From NCBI RefSeq assembly GCF_001038505.1, contig NZ_LDPY01000001.1, positions 3,472,001 to 3,536,000 of the forward strand: DNA of 64,000 nt. Direction: 5' to 3'. Positions 17,726 through 25,894 of the stretch are shown here, in pieces. Made by a program: the position numbers and the translations under genes. The stretch is from Puniceibacterium sp. IMCC21224 (GTDB lineage Bacteria > Pseudomonadota > Alphaproteobacteria > Rhodobacterales > Rhodobacteraceae). Every line of letters begins with the position of its first letter. The stretch's first letter is position 1. The notes under the pieces were generated by a model, which worked only from the letters and a program-made list of their open reading frames with translations, did no database searches and was not told the DNA's origin.

Positions 17726-19296
17726 AGCGCCATCTCCATCGGGGACATGCGCAACAGTGACTTGGACATCATTACCGCATCATCGGCGATCTGCACCCGC
17801 CCCTGCGACGATCCGACGATGTCGCGCTGAGCGTCAATGCCCGGCATGATTTCAGTCGCGACAAGGCCGCTGTCTGTCAGCCGGATCACACAACGTTCGG
17901 TGACATAAAGGATGTCTTGCCCGGTTTCCCGCGCACGCCGTCCGGAAAAGGTCACATGTTCGACCGCTTCCACCATCTTGGTGAATTTGCCCGGTTTGGT
18001 GACGATCAACGCGTCGTCAGTCAGCTCCAGCTCGGCCCCGGCCTCGAATAGACCTGAAAACACGATCTTTTTGGCATGGGCGGTGATGTCCACAAACCCG
18101 CCGCAACCGGCTGTCAGATAGGGCTTCTTGCCCAATTTTGAGACGTTGACGTTGCCCGCAAGGTCGACCTCAAGGAACGACAGGAACGACACGTCAAAGC
18201 CGCCGCCCTGAAAATACATGAACTGCTGCGGCGACGGCATGTAGGCGTCAGCGTTTGAGGCGCAGCCAAAGGCAAAGTCCAGCAGCGGCATGCCGCCGGT
18301 AGCACCCTGTTCGATCGCCCAGGTCACCGCCTGCGGATGCCCGGCCTCAAGCAAGATACGTGGCACAAGCGCCGAGACGCCAAAACCCAGGTTCGCAGTC
18401 TGACCACGGCACAATTCCATCGCAGCACGGCGCGCCACCACTTTCTCGATGTTGTGCGGGGCAGTGTTAAAGCTTGACCATGGGCGCATGATTTCGCCCG
18501 AGATGGCAGGATCATAGTCGGTTTCGGTGGTTTGGCGCTGTTCGGAGTCGACCACGATCAGATCCACCAGATGCCCCGGCACCCGCACGTCATGCGGCCG
18601 CAGCGACCCAGCGGCCGTGACACGTTTGACCTGTGCGATCACCAGACCGCCATGGTTTCGCACAGCAATGGCCTGCTCCAAACCGCCCAGATAAGCGCCT
18701 TCGTGTTCGTAGGTCAGGTTACCGCGCTCGTCCGCCGTGGTCGCGCGAATGATCGCCACATTCGGCACGATGTTTGGGAAATGCAGCCAAGTCTCGCCGC
18801 CGAATTCGATCCGACTCACTATCGGGCGGGACGCTGCGGCGTCGTTCATCGCACAGCCCTGCCGTTTCGGGTCGACAAAGGTATCAAGGCCGACCTTGGT
18901 CATCACACCTGGACGGCGCGCGGCCACATCGCTGTGCATATCAAACATGATGCCCGACGGCACGTTGTAGGCCGCAACCCGGTTTTCGACCAGCATCTGC
19001 CAGATTGCCGGCATGGGCAGCGACGACGGGCCTGACGGGTAAGACCCCGCGAGGATGGTCGACAGCAGGCCGTCCTTGGCGATGTGGTCGATACCCTTGA
19101 TCCCGTACATATCGCCCGCCGCAATCGGATGTAGCGTTGTCAGATTGCGCGGATGCCCCTCGGCATCGAACCGCGCACCGATGGCAGCAAGCATCATGTC
19201 GGGACACCCAAGCCCCGAGGAGGACGACACCGTGACAACCGCATTGTCTGAAATCCGACGCGCGGCGTCGCTGGCAGTTGTGACCTTGGACGTCAT
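17722..19296 (-). CDS. Acyl-CoA:acetate/3-ketoacid CoA transferase (YdiF-like, fused alpha-beta)
   Basis: A family I CoA transferase of 524 residues with both halves in one chain. The N-terminal half includes TVSSSSGLGCPDMMLAAIG; the C-terminal half has EQGATGGMP at the place of the catalytic Glu motif (ESGAIGG in YdiF), so the covalent Glu is present. ATG 19296 is chosen because it lies just inside the stop of the upstream dehydrogenase gene; an upstream in-frame codon at 19332 would overlap that gene. It probably activates the acid made in this operon to its CoA ester for the crotonase. Confidence 0.9.
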   Translation of the reverse strand: MTSKVTTASDAARRISDNAVVTVSSSSGLGCPDMMLAAIGARFDAEGHPRNLTTLHPIAAGDMYGIKGIDHIAKDGLLSTILAGSYPSGPSSLPMPAIWQMLVENRVAAYNVPSGIMFDMHSDVAARRPGVMTKVGLDTFVDPKRQGCAMNDAAASRPIVSRIEFGGETWLHFPNIVPNVAIIRATTADERGNLTYEHEGAYLGGLEQAIAVRNHGGLVIAQVKRVTAAGSLRPHDVRVPGHLVDLIVVDSEQRQTTETDYDPAISGEIMRPWSSFNTAPHNIEKVVARRAAMELCRGQTANLGFGVSALVPRILLEAGHPQAVTWAIEQGATGGMPLLDFAFGCASNADAYMPSPQQFMYFQGGGFDVSFLSFLEVDLAGNVNVSKLGKKPYLTAGCGGFVDITAHAKKIVFSGLFEAGAELELTDDALIVTKPGKFTKMVEAVEHVTFSGRRARETGQDILYVTERCVIRLTDSGLVATEIMPGIDAQRDIVGSSQGRVQIADDAVMMSKSLLRMSPMEMAL

Positions 19297-19297
19297 C

Positions 19298-20299
19298 TCA
19301 GACCCCGCCGTAGTCGACGCGGACCGCGGCACCGCTATCGGCGGCGGCCTTGATCGCCAGCGCGACGGCCAGCGATTTCACCCCGTCCATGCCATCCGCC
19401 GACGGGCGCCCCTCGCCCCGGATCGCGTCATCCATCAGTGACATCGAGCGAACGTACAGATCATGCGTGTCGAACGTCACCTCATGACGACCCTGTGCGT
19501 CCTCAACCCAGACCTCGCCCACTGGCTGCTGGGTCATCACGTTGCGGGCATAAATCGACCCGTCAGTGCCATGAAATTCGATCCCGGTGGCGGCAAAGCG
19601 ATGGGTAAAGCTTTCGTGGGCCTGCACCATAACACCTGACGGCATTTTCCAGACTGACATCACGCTGTCTTCGACCCCCCGCCCCAAACCCGAGGCGGCA
19701 GATTGCGCTACAACCTCGACCGGGTCTTCGCCCAGATGAAATCGGACGGTGTCGGCATCATGCACGGCGATGTCAGGAATGACGCCGCCACCCGCCGCCG
19801 GGTTGTCGATCCGCCAGCCGCGCAGCTGTTCGGGCAGGCTGACGGCGTGAAAGACGCGCGCACTCAGAACCGTACCAATTCGCCCCGAACGGATCAGATC
19901 GCGGATCGCAAGATGCGAGCCGGCATTGCGCAGATGGTGGTTGGTGGCAAAGATCACCCTCTTGTCCCGCGCGGCCTGCACCATTTCGACAGCTTCCTCT
20001 AGGGTCATGGCCAGTGGCTTTTCGCACAGCACATGTTTGCCCGCCGCGATGGCCGCCAATGCCTGAGCGTGGTGTTTTTCATTGGTGGTCGAGATGTAGA
20101 CAGCATCAACGTCAGATTGCGCCAGAAGGGCATCCAGATCGGTAAAGCTGCTGGCAATGTCGTTGTCTTGCGCAAAAACCGCGCCACGCGCGCTGTCAGA
20201 GCTGAGCACCGACGTGACCTTCCAGCCGCTTTGCGCCCGCAAAGCAGCAATCATATGCCCCGCAGCTATCCTGCTCGCCCCGATTAACCCCCAATGCAT
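19298..20299 (-). CDS. Gfo/Idh/MocA family oxidoreductase
   Basis: An NAD(P)-dependent dehydrogenase of 333 residues for a sugar, inositol or related cyclic polyol. The Rossmann start is HWGLIGASRIAAGHMIAAL, and the hallmark EKP motif is HVLCEKPLAMTLEEAVEM. The C-terminal part carries the alpha-beta substrate domain. It is the first gene of the leftward operon, 18 bases from the composite operator and with a GGGGGG-rich ribosome site. It supports a carbohydrate or cyclitol substrate for the pathway. Confidence 0.93.
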   Translation of the reverse strand: MHWGLIGASRIAAGHMIAALRAQSGWKVTSVLSSDSARGAVFAQDNDIASSFTDLDALLAQSDVDAVYISTTNEKHHAQALAAIAAGKHVLCEKPLAMTLEEAVEMVQAARDKRVIFATNHHLRNAGSHLAIRDLIRSGRIGTVLSARVFHAVSLPEQLRGWRIDNPAAGGGVIPDIAVHDADTVRFHLGEDPVEVVAQSAASGLGRGVEDSVMSVWKMPSGVMVQAHESFTHRFAATGIEFHGTDGSIYARNVMTQQPVGEVWVEDAQGRHEVTFDTHDLYVRSMSLMDDAIRGEGRPSADGMDGVKSLAVALAIKAAADSGAAVRVDYGGV

Positions 20300-20316
20300 C
20301 GAATCCCCCCTGCCAA

Positions 20317-20353
20317 TTTGGATCGTTCCTATTCATTTATGGAACGATCCAAA
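20317..20353. promoter_or_regulatory. Composite LacI-type operator, copy 2
   Basis: A 13-base perfect inverted repeat TTTGGATCGTTCC / GGAACGATCCAAA with an 11-base spacer. Each arm is itself a near-palindrome with central CG, so two repressor dimers about two helical turns apart could bind. It matches the site at 4444-4476. It overlaps the -10 and spacer of the leftward promoter. Confidence 0.65.
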
Positions 20354-20362
20354 AAAGGTCAA
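20334..20362 (-). promoter_or_regulatory. Probable promoter of the leftward catabolic operon
   Basis: On the minus strand TTGACC (20362-20357), a 17-base spacer, then TAAATG (20339-20334). One operator arm fills the spacer and the other lies just after the -10, which is classic repressor placement. Confidence 0.5.
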
Positions 20363-20654
20363 CAAAATAGATCACTAAATTGTCTTCCCGCAAAGTCGCC
20401 CCCCCCCTAGACCGCCAACCCCTATCTGGCTGGCGCGCATTTGCCTTTGTTCTGCCACCGCCCGGGTCTGGCACATCCACGCCGCAAGCGACGTTAAACA
20501 CCAAGGTTGAGCCACGAACACCCGGGCCGTTCTGCGTGATCCGCGATTTACGCCACGTCACGAATCTGGAAGACGCCTTGAAAATAACGCAATTTCACGC
20601 CACATGCGGCCATCAAGTGGTCATATATGCCCGTGCCCAAAGGAACTTGCCCTA

Positions 20655-21719
20655 ATGTTTACCCGTTGCCTTTATTCCAGTGTCGCAGTCCTCATGCTCG
20701 GCTCTTCCGCCTCTGCCGCGACGCTTGACGCCCAGTCGCTGATGCAGAGCCTCAATGTCATCGTTCTGGGTGATATGGATCTCAGAAACACTGACCACGT
20801 CGAGGGGACTGTCTATGTCGGCGGCAACCTGAACTCGGGCGCGCTCACCACTGGATCGCCAACCTACACAAATATTTCGATCAACACAGATGGCATGGCC
20901 AATGCTGTTGTGGGTGATGTCGAAGGTGCCGTGATTGTCGGTGGCGCCGTGTCCGGCAACTTCCAAAGCGCCACCAAGGGTGACGTGGTCGTTGGCTCCA
21001 GCTTTTCCGGCACGCAGGGTGGCAGCGGTTCGCTGACACAGAATGTCGGCACGGATGTCGCCGGTGGTGTCGCGGTTTCCGACATGACGCAAACATTCGA
21101 AAATCTGTCCAGCTCTCTGGCCGGGTTAACCACCACAGTCGGCGCGTCGTTTGACACCACGCAGAACTTCAAGACGTTCACCAGCGGCACCGGCGGCGAT
21201 GACGGCATCGCCGCAATCAACCTAAGCTATTCCGACGCGATCTCGATGTTTTCGGCGTCGGAACAGCTGCGCTTCGATCTCAGCAGCAGCATCTCGTCGC
21301 TGATCATCAACGTTGCCGGTGATGATTTTGCGTCGGCTGGCTACTGGGACGGCGTGAACAACGTCTGGAACCCGGGGACCATCGTGGGCGCCCAGGTCAA
21401 TGACAACCAGCCCAAAGTCCTGTTCAATTTTTTCCAGGCGACCGAGCTTGTTCTGGGGTCTAACTGGAACGCATCCTTGCTGGCACCAAGCGCGCTGCTG
21501 ACCTCCTCGGGGGGCGGCACCAACGGGACAGTTGTCGCGGGCGATCTGATCCTCGGGGGCGAGATTCGGCCTTACAACGACAGCTACCTGTTTAGCGGTA
21601 CGCTGCCTGCATCCTCAGAGACGATCTCGGCGGTGCCGGTACCGGCGGGTCTGCCGCTAGTCCTGTCCGGCCTGTTTGCGCTGTTCTTTGCCCGTCGGCA
21701 GCGCCGCAAGGCCGCCTGA
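20655..21719 (+). CDS. Choice-of-anchor A type exported protein with VPLPA-CTERM sorting signal
   Basis: An exported surface protein of 354 residues. The ATG at 20655 follows AAGGAA; residues 1-20 form a signal peptide ending ASAATLDA. Residues 25-60 (NVIVLGDMDLRNTDHVEGTV, then YVGGNL) are the start of the choice-of-anchor A fold, and the middle is rich in G, S and T. The C-terminus has VPVPAGLPL, a hydrophobic stretch and RRQRRKAA, matching the VPLPA-CTERM signal of Rhodobacterales, which is processed by an exosortase-like system not in this window. A strong terminator follows. A role in biofilm or cell-surface matrix is inferred only. Confidence 0.86.
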   Translation: MFTRCLYSSVAVLMLGSSASAATLDAQSLMQSLNVIVLGDMDLRNTDHVEGTVYVGGNLNSGALTTGSPTYTNISINTDGMANAVVGDVEGAVIVGGAVSGNFQSATKGDVVVGSSFSGTQGGSGSLTQNVGTDVAGGVAVSDMTQTFENLSSSLAGLTTTVGASFDTTQNFKTFTSGTGGDDGIAAINLSYSDAISMFSASEQLRFDLSSSISSLIINVAGDDFASAGYWDGVNNVWNPGTIVGAQVNDNQPKVLFNFFQATELVLGSNWNASLLAPSALLTSSGGGTNGTVVAGDLILGGEIRPYNDSYLFSGTLPASSETISAVPVPAGLPLVLSGLFALFFARRQRRKAA

Positions 21720-21756
21720 ACCGACGCACGCCCGTCCTGTGACAATGTGATCGACG

Positions 21757-21784
21757 AGGCCGGGATATGATCCCGGCCTTTTTT
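21757..21784 (+). terminator. Rho-independent terminator after the VPLPA-CTERM gene
   Basis: AGGCCGGGAT-ATG-ATCCCGGCCT forms a perfect 10-base stem with a 3-base loop and is followed by TTTTTT. Confidence 0.9.
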
Positions 21785-21899
21785 GCATTCGATCCCCAAC
21801 AACCGCCGCCCGGATCCCGCAGGCTTTCGTTGTGGCATCAATCACAAGAGCGCAGTAAACGGGGCCAAACAGTCGCAACATTTTCCAGAAAGGGCGCCC

Positions 21900-22625
21900 A
21901 TGACAACGGATCTTCTTGATGGTCTCGCACGCGCGTTGATCCAGGCACATCAGAGCGGAACACGTGTGCAATCACCGCCCTGCGTCGGAACGCTGGCCGA
22001 TGCACTGACAGTGCAAGCGCAGGTACAGCGGGCGCTTGGCCCGGTAGGCGGCTTCAAAGTGGGGCCGCGTCCCGAAGGCCCCCCCGCCATGGCGCCGATC
22101 CGCGCCGATCAAGTGCGGGCATCCGGGGCAGCCGTTCCGGTACGCGACCGGCTGGGTATCGAGCTTGAAATCGGGTTCGAATTGCTGACGCCGCCGGTTT
22201 CCGGCATGGCCAAGCACCCACAGACCCATTTCCGCCCCCGCATCGTCATCGAACTGGTGGACACCCGGCTGGACGTTGCGTCGGCGCAGGACCCGTTCAT
22301 GAAGCTCGCGGATATGCAGATCAACGCCGGGCTGATCCTTGGCCCTGCGCTGATGGACTGGGACGGGCGGGATATCGGCCCGGTCGACGCCCGACTTCAG
22401 GTCGGTGATACCCTGGTGCAGGATGGCTCGACCCACGTGCCGGGGGGAACCGCGCTCAGCAATCTTTGGCTGTTGTGCGACAACATCGGCGATCATTGCG
22501 GCGGTCTGGCGCAAGGGCAGACGGTCATCACCGGGTCCTTGACGGGGTTACACTACTTTGCTGCCGGTCAGGGTGTGCGGGGCCAGATCGCAGGCTTTGG
22601 CGACATCAGCTGCGATTTGGTCTGA
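21900..22625 (+). CDS. 2-keto-4-pentenoate hydratase/fumarylacetoacetate hydrolase family protein
   Basis: A 241-residue member of the MhpD-type hydratase branch. Residues 85-110 carry RLGIELEIGFELLTPP with the metal-binding acidic pattern (E-X-E) and the later part has a GTALSNLWLL segment; the family adds water to 2-hydroxypentadienoates in meta-cleavage pathways or acts on related oxo-acids. The open frame continues upstream, but ATG 21900 gives the family-like N-terminus and lies beyond the terminator. It stands alone on the plus strand and overlaps the convergent racemase-family gene by 20 bases. The substrate is unknown. Confidence 0.8.
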   Translation: MTTDLLDGLARALIQAHQSGTRVQSPPCVGTLADALTVQAQVQRALGPVGGFKVGPRPEGPPAMAPIRADQVRASGAAVPVRDRLGIELEIGFELLTPPVSGMAKHPQTHFRPRIVIELVDTRLDVASAQDPFMKLADMQINAGLILGPALMDWDGRDIGPVDARLQVGDTLVQDGSTHVPGGTALSNLWLLCDNIGDHCGGLAQGQTVITGSLTGLHYFAAGQGVRGQIAGFGDISCDLV

Positions 22626-23250
22626 GACGTCGCGCAAGCAGACGCGCCGCTTCGGGGATCGGCGCGATGATCTCGCAGGGGGGTGCCACGTCGCGCAATC
22701 GTTCGGCGGCTTGTCCCAGCGGCCCGCCTCCGATGATCACCGCCTCGGCCCCCGCCGCGTGGGCCCGCGTTATCGCGACCAGCAGCGCGGCATCCAGCGC
22801 CTCGGGGTCCGCACCCAGTTCATGCGGATCGCCCGATGTGAGGAACGTGCCCAAGTAATCACCGCCGGGCGCCGAGTCGCGCATCAGCGCATCGATGCTG
22901 GCGACAAGCGTCGGCGTATGTGTCGCCACCGCATAGCGTCGCCCGCCACGCGACGCCGCCAAGGCTGCAGACTGACCGATTCCAACAACCGGCACCCCCA
23001 GCCGCGCCGCCAGTGCCGCGCGGCCCGGATCGCCAAAGGCCGAAACGATCACGCCATCAGTGTCCGCCGGTATTTCTGCCGCAGCCACCAGCGTAGCCGA
23101 AGCATCGAGCGCGGCGATAGACGTCAGTAACGCGGATCCCGACGGCGCCGTCCATCCAGTCACCCCCGGCAGCACCTGCCGGGCAATGGCCACCATCGCA
23201 TTGGTGGTAGCGGTCGAACTATTGGGATTCATCAACAGGATATTCGCCAT
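22606..23250 (-). CDS. Asp/Glu/hydantoin racemase family protein lacking both catalytic cysteines
   Basis: A 214-residue protein beginning MANILLMNPNSSTATTNAM, the hallmark start of hydantoin racemases; ATG 23250 fits this start. In active hydantoin racemase, catalytic Cys residues sit in CFGDPG and GCAG motifs. Here they read VSAFGDPG and IIGGGPLG, so both are replaced and racemase activity by the two-base mechanism is unlikely. It is the last gene of the N-carbamoyl amino acid/amidase operon, so a related lyase, isomerase or binding role is possible. The assignment to family is firm; activity is open. Confidence 0.82.
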   Translation of the reverse strand: MANILLMNPNSSTATTNAMVAIARQVLPGVTGWTAPSGSALLTSIAALDASATLVAAAEIPADTDGVIVSAFGDPGRAALAARLGVPVVGIGQSAALAASRGGRRYAVATHTPTLVASIDALMRDSAPGGDYLGTFLTSGDPHELGADPEALDAALLVAITRAHAAGAEAVIIGGGPLGQAAERLRDVAPPCEIIAPIPEAARLLARRLRPNRS

Positions 23251-23270
23251 GTCTTGGCTCACAAATTCGG

Positions 23271-23735
23271 TCAGCGCAGCTCGACCGTCGCCTCGACCTC
23301 GACCAATGCATTGGCTGGCAGCGCGGCGACATTGACCGCCGTGCGCACGTGCCGACCCGCATCCCCCCAAAGGTCGATAAACAACCGAGAGGCCCCATTG
23401 ACGATCATCGGACCGTCCGGATAGCCGGGGTCACTGGCCACAAACCCGCCCAGCCGCACAATCTGCGACACCGCTGATAGCGATCCGGCCACCGCCTTGA
23501 TCGAATAGAGCAGATTTAACGCACACATCTGCGCCGCCGCCTGCCCGGTGGTTATGTCAAAGCCCGCGCCGACGGGGCCAAAGTATTTTGGCACCCCCTC
23601 CCATTCGCAGATCTGCCCGGACAGGAACAACAGGTTACCGGTGATCTTTCCCGGCAAAAACAGTGCCCGAGACGGCGCCGATGGCGGCAGTTCCAGACCC
23701 AATTCAGCAAGGCGCGCTTCAATCAGACAGCTCAT
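23271..23735 (-). CDS. RidA/YjgF/YER057c family protein
   Basis: A 154-residue RidA-like protein, usually a homotrimer that hydrolyses reactive enamine/imine intermediates or acts on related substrates. Visible motifs are GNLLFLSGQICEWEG, the TGQAAAQMCALNLLYSIKAV helix and the C-terminal ALPANALVEVEATVEL. It overlaps the ABC-amidase fusion gene by ATGA (4 bases), so it is translationally coupled. In an amide or D-amino-acid operon it may clear imines formed downstream (inference). Confidence 0.92.
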   Translation of the reverse strand: MSCLIEARLAELGLELPPSAPSRALFLPGKITGNLLFLSGQICEWEGVPKYFGPVGAGFDITTGQAAAQMCALNLLYSIKAVAGSLSAVSQIVRLGGFVASDPGYPDGPMIVNGASRLFIDLWGDAGRHVRTAVNVAALPANALVEVEATVELR

Positions 23736-25894
23736 TCAGGTGTCCCCAGTCCCAGAGTGATAGCAAGCGAAATCAGCGACAAATCCGAACCGCGCGGCCC
23801 GATCAGCGACAGCCCATAAGGTGCGCCGTCCACCGTTCCTGCCGGAAACGCCACCTGCGGCAGTTTTGCAAGGCCCGCAACGCAGAGCAGCCGCATCGCG
23901 TCATGACGATAGGCGTCGAACACCTCGGTCGGGGCGTCCAGGCGAAATGGGGCACCCGGCACGATAGGGGCCAGCAACACACCACCCTGCCCCAGCAGCC
24001 CCTCCATATGGGCAACAAAGCCGAGCCTCGCGGTTTCCGCCTGCGCGATTTGCTCATCGCTCAACGCCTCGGCAGCGGCGGCGCGCTGGTCGATCCCGCG
24101 CACCAGCGGCATACCCGAGGCGCGAATCCACGGCACGATAGCCGATTTTGCATCCCCACCCATCGACGTCAGGAATGCCGTATACGCCGCCTCAACCCCG
24201 TCTGGATAAACGGCAACGTCACACGCGTCGATATCGCCGAACACGGCGTCCCAGATGGCCAATGCCTCGGGCGGCAGCTGTGCCAACATGTCGCCGGGTC
24301 GCAGCATCTGCGGCGCCGCAGGCAGTGGGGCGGTATCCGCCTCCAGCAACACCTGCGCTGTGCGCAGCAGGGTGTCGCCATCGCGGGCAAAGACCCCGCA
24401 AGTGTCATAGCTGGGGGCCAACGGTTGCACCCGGTCCAGTGACACGCGACCATGCGTCGGACGCAAGCCCCAGGTACCACAGAAACTGGCCGGGGCGCGC
24501 ACTGATCCACCGGTGTCCGATCCGATGGCGATATCGGCCAGCCCACCCGCCACCGCCACCGCAGATCCCGAAGATGATCCGCCGGGAATACGGTCCGGGG
24601 CGGCAGGATTCACTGGCGTGCCGAAATGCGCGTTCATGCCGTACATTGACCAGGCGAGCTCGTCTGTGTGTGTCTTGCCGACAAAGCGCGCCCCCGCATC
24701 CAACAGGCGCTGCACCGCAGGGGCCGTGACCGTCGCCACCGGGCTGGCCGCAAGGCGCGTGGGGCACCCCGATCCGGTCCGGTAACCCGCAACGTCATAG
24801 ATATCCTTGACCGCCAGCGTCAGCCCGGCCAGCGGGCCATTTGGGGCGGCGGCCACCGGGACGGGTTCATACGGCATGAAGCAGTGATAAGGGTCTTTGT
24901 CGATCAGCATGGCGTACTCCACCACCATCGGTGCATTCGCATGGATGCAGGCGACACGACGGCGGTCGTTGGGGATATGGACGGGGGGCAGCGCGGCACG
25001 ACACGCCAGTTCCGCCAGCGGACAGCGCGGCGCAAAGGAACAGGCATCAGGCCGGGTATCCAGCGCAGGCGGGGCACCCGGAATCGCGTTCAGCCGCGAT
25101 CCGCGCGCCGCGTCATGCAGGTTCGCCGCCAGCAAGCCACGTGTGTAGGGATGGCGGGGATCTTTGATGATCTCGCGCGTTGTGCCCTCTTCAACGATCT
25201 GGCCTGCGTACATCACCGCGATGCGTTCGGACACTTCGACCGCCACGCCGATGTCATGGGTGACAAAGATCACGCCCATGCCGAATTCCCGCTGCAAGTC
25301 ACGCAGCAGCAGCAGGATCTGAATTTGCACGGTGGCATCCAGTGCCGTTGTCGGCTCGTCCGCCAGCAACAGGCGCGGGCGACAGGCCAGCGCCAGCGCG
25401 ATCATCACCCGTTGCAGCATCCCGCCCGACAGCTCGTGCGGGTAATTGCGCAGCCGTCGTTCGGGCGACGGAATACGCACCCGACGCAGCATATCGAGCG
25501 CGGTCGACATCGCCTCTTCGCGGCGCACACCCTTGTGGCGCATCACCGCCTCGGCGATTTGTGCGCCAACGGTATAGACCGGATCCAGCGCCAGACCGGG
25601 TTCCTGGAACACCATTGACACTTCTTCGCCGCGATAGGATTGCAGCGCCTTGCCCGACAGGGTCAGGACATCAACGCCATTCACTTCGATCTCGCCCTCA
25701 ATCTGCGTCCGCTTGGGCGGCAGCAGGCGTAGCAAGGTCTTTAAAGTCACCGACTTGCCCGATCCGCTTTCGCCCAGCAGTGCCAGCGTCTCGCCCTGCT
25801 TCAGGGTCAGCGTCAGGTCGTTGATTGCATGGATGGTTCGCGCGCCGGAAAATCGCACATTCAGGTTGCGGATATCCACCAGATTTTCGCTCAT
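23732..25894 (-). CDS. Fusion of peptide-type ABC ATPase (DppD-like) and amidase-signature hydrolase
   Basis: One uninterrupted 720-residue frame. Residues 1-325 are a DppD/OppD-type ATPase: Walker A GESGSGKS at 41-48, signature LSGGMLQRV, Walker [12 protein letters not shown], and the cysteine-rich C-terminal region [20 protein letters not shown]. Residues about 329-720 are an amidase-signature enzyme with the Ser-cisSer-Lys triad: Lys363 in VKDIYD, Ser440 in GGSSSGSA and Ser464 in [14 protein letters not shown]. The start ATG 25894 overlaps the previous ATPase stop. An internal ATG (24910, Met329) has GGAG 6 bases upstream, so a free amidase could also be made. This would place an amide hydrolase on the cytoplasmic face of its importer. 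A recently lost stop codon is the alternative. Confidence 0.9.
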   Translation of the reverse strand: MSENLVDIRNLNVRFSGARTIHAINDLTLTLKQGETLALLGESGSGKSVTLKTLLRLLPPKRTQIEGEIEVNGVDVLTLSGKALQSYRGEEVSMVFQEPGLALDPVYTVGAQIAEAVMRHKGVRREEAMSTALDMLRRVRIPSPERRLRNYPHELSGGMLQRVMIALALACRPRLLLADEPTTALDATVQIQILLLLRDLQREFGMGVIFVTHDIGVAVEVSERIAVMYAGQIVEEGTTREIIKDPRHPYTRGLLAANLHDAARGSRLNAIPGAPPALDTRPDACSFAPRCPLAELACRAALPPVHIPNDRRRVACIHANAPMVVEYAMLIDKDPYHCFMPYEPVPVAAAPNGPLAGLTLAVKDIYDVAGYRTGSGCPTRLAASPVATVTAPAVQRLLDAGARFVGKTHTDELAWSMYGMNAHFGTPVNPAAPDRIPGGSSSGSAVAVAGGLADIAIGSDTGGSVRAPASFCGTWGLRPTHGRVSLDRVQPLAPSYDTCGVFARDGDTLLRTAQVLLEADTAPLPAAPQMLRPGDMLAQLPPEALAIWDAVFGDIDACDVAVYPDGVEAAYTAFLTSMGGDAKSAIVPWIRASGMPLVRGIDQRAAAAEALSDEQIAQAETARLGFVAHMEGLLGQGGVLLAPIVPGAPFRLDAPTEVFDAYRHDAMRLLCVAGLAKLPQVAFPAGTVDGAPYGLSLIGPRGSDLSLISLAITLGLGTPE
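24908..24920 (-). promoter_or_regulatory. Possible internal ribosome site and start for a free amidase
   Basis: On the minus strand GGAG lies 6 bases before an in-frame ATG (Met329 of the fusion), exactly at the domain junction and followed by [11 protein letters not shown], a normal amidase N-terminus. Confidence 0.45.

Larger units (their letters stand above)
20300..20654. other. Intergenic region with divergent promoters
   Basis: 355 bases between the Gfo/Idh/MocA gene and the VPLPA-CTERM gene. The left part holds the leftward promoter and LacI-type operators described separately. In the rest I see only an AAGGAA ribosome site for the rightward gene at about 20639; no small gene or RNA is supported. 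Confidence 0.5.
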
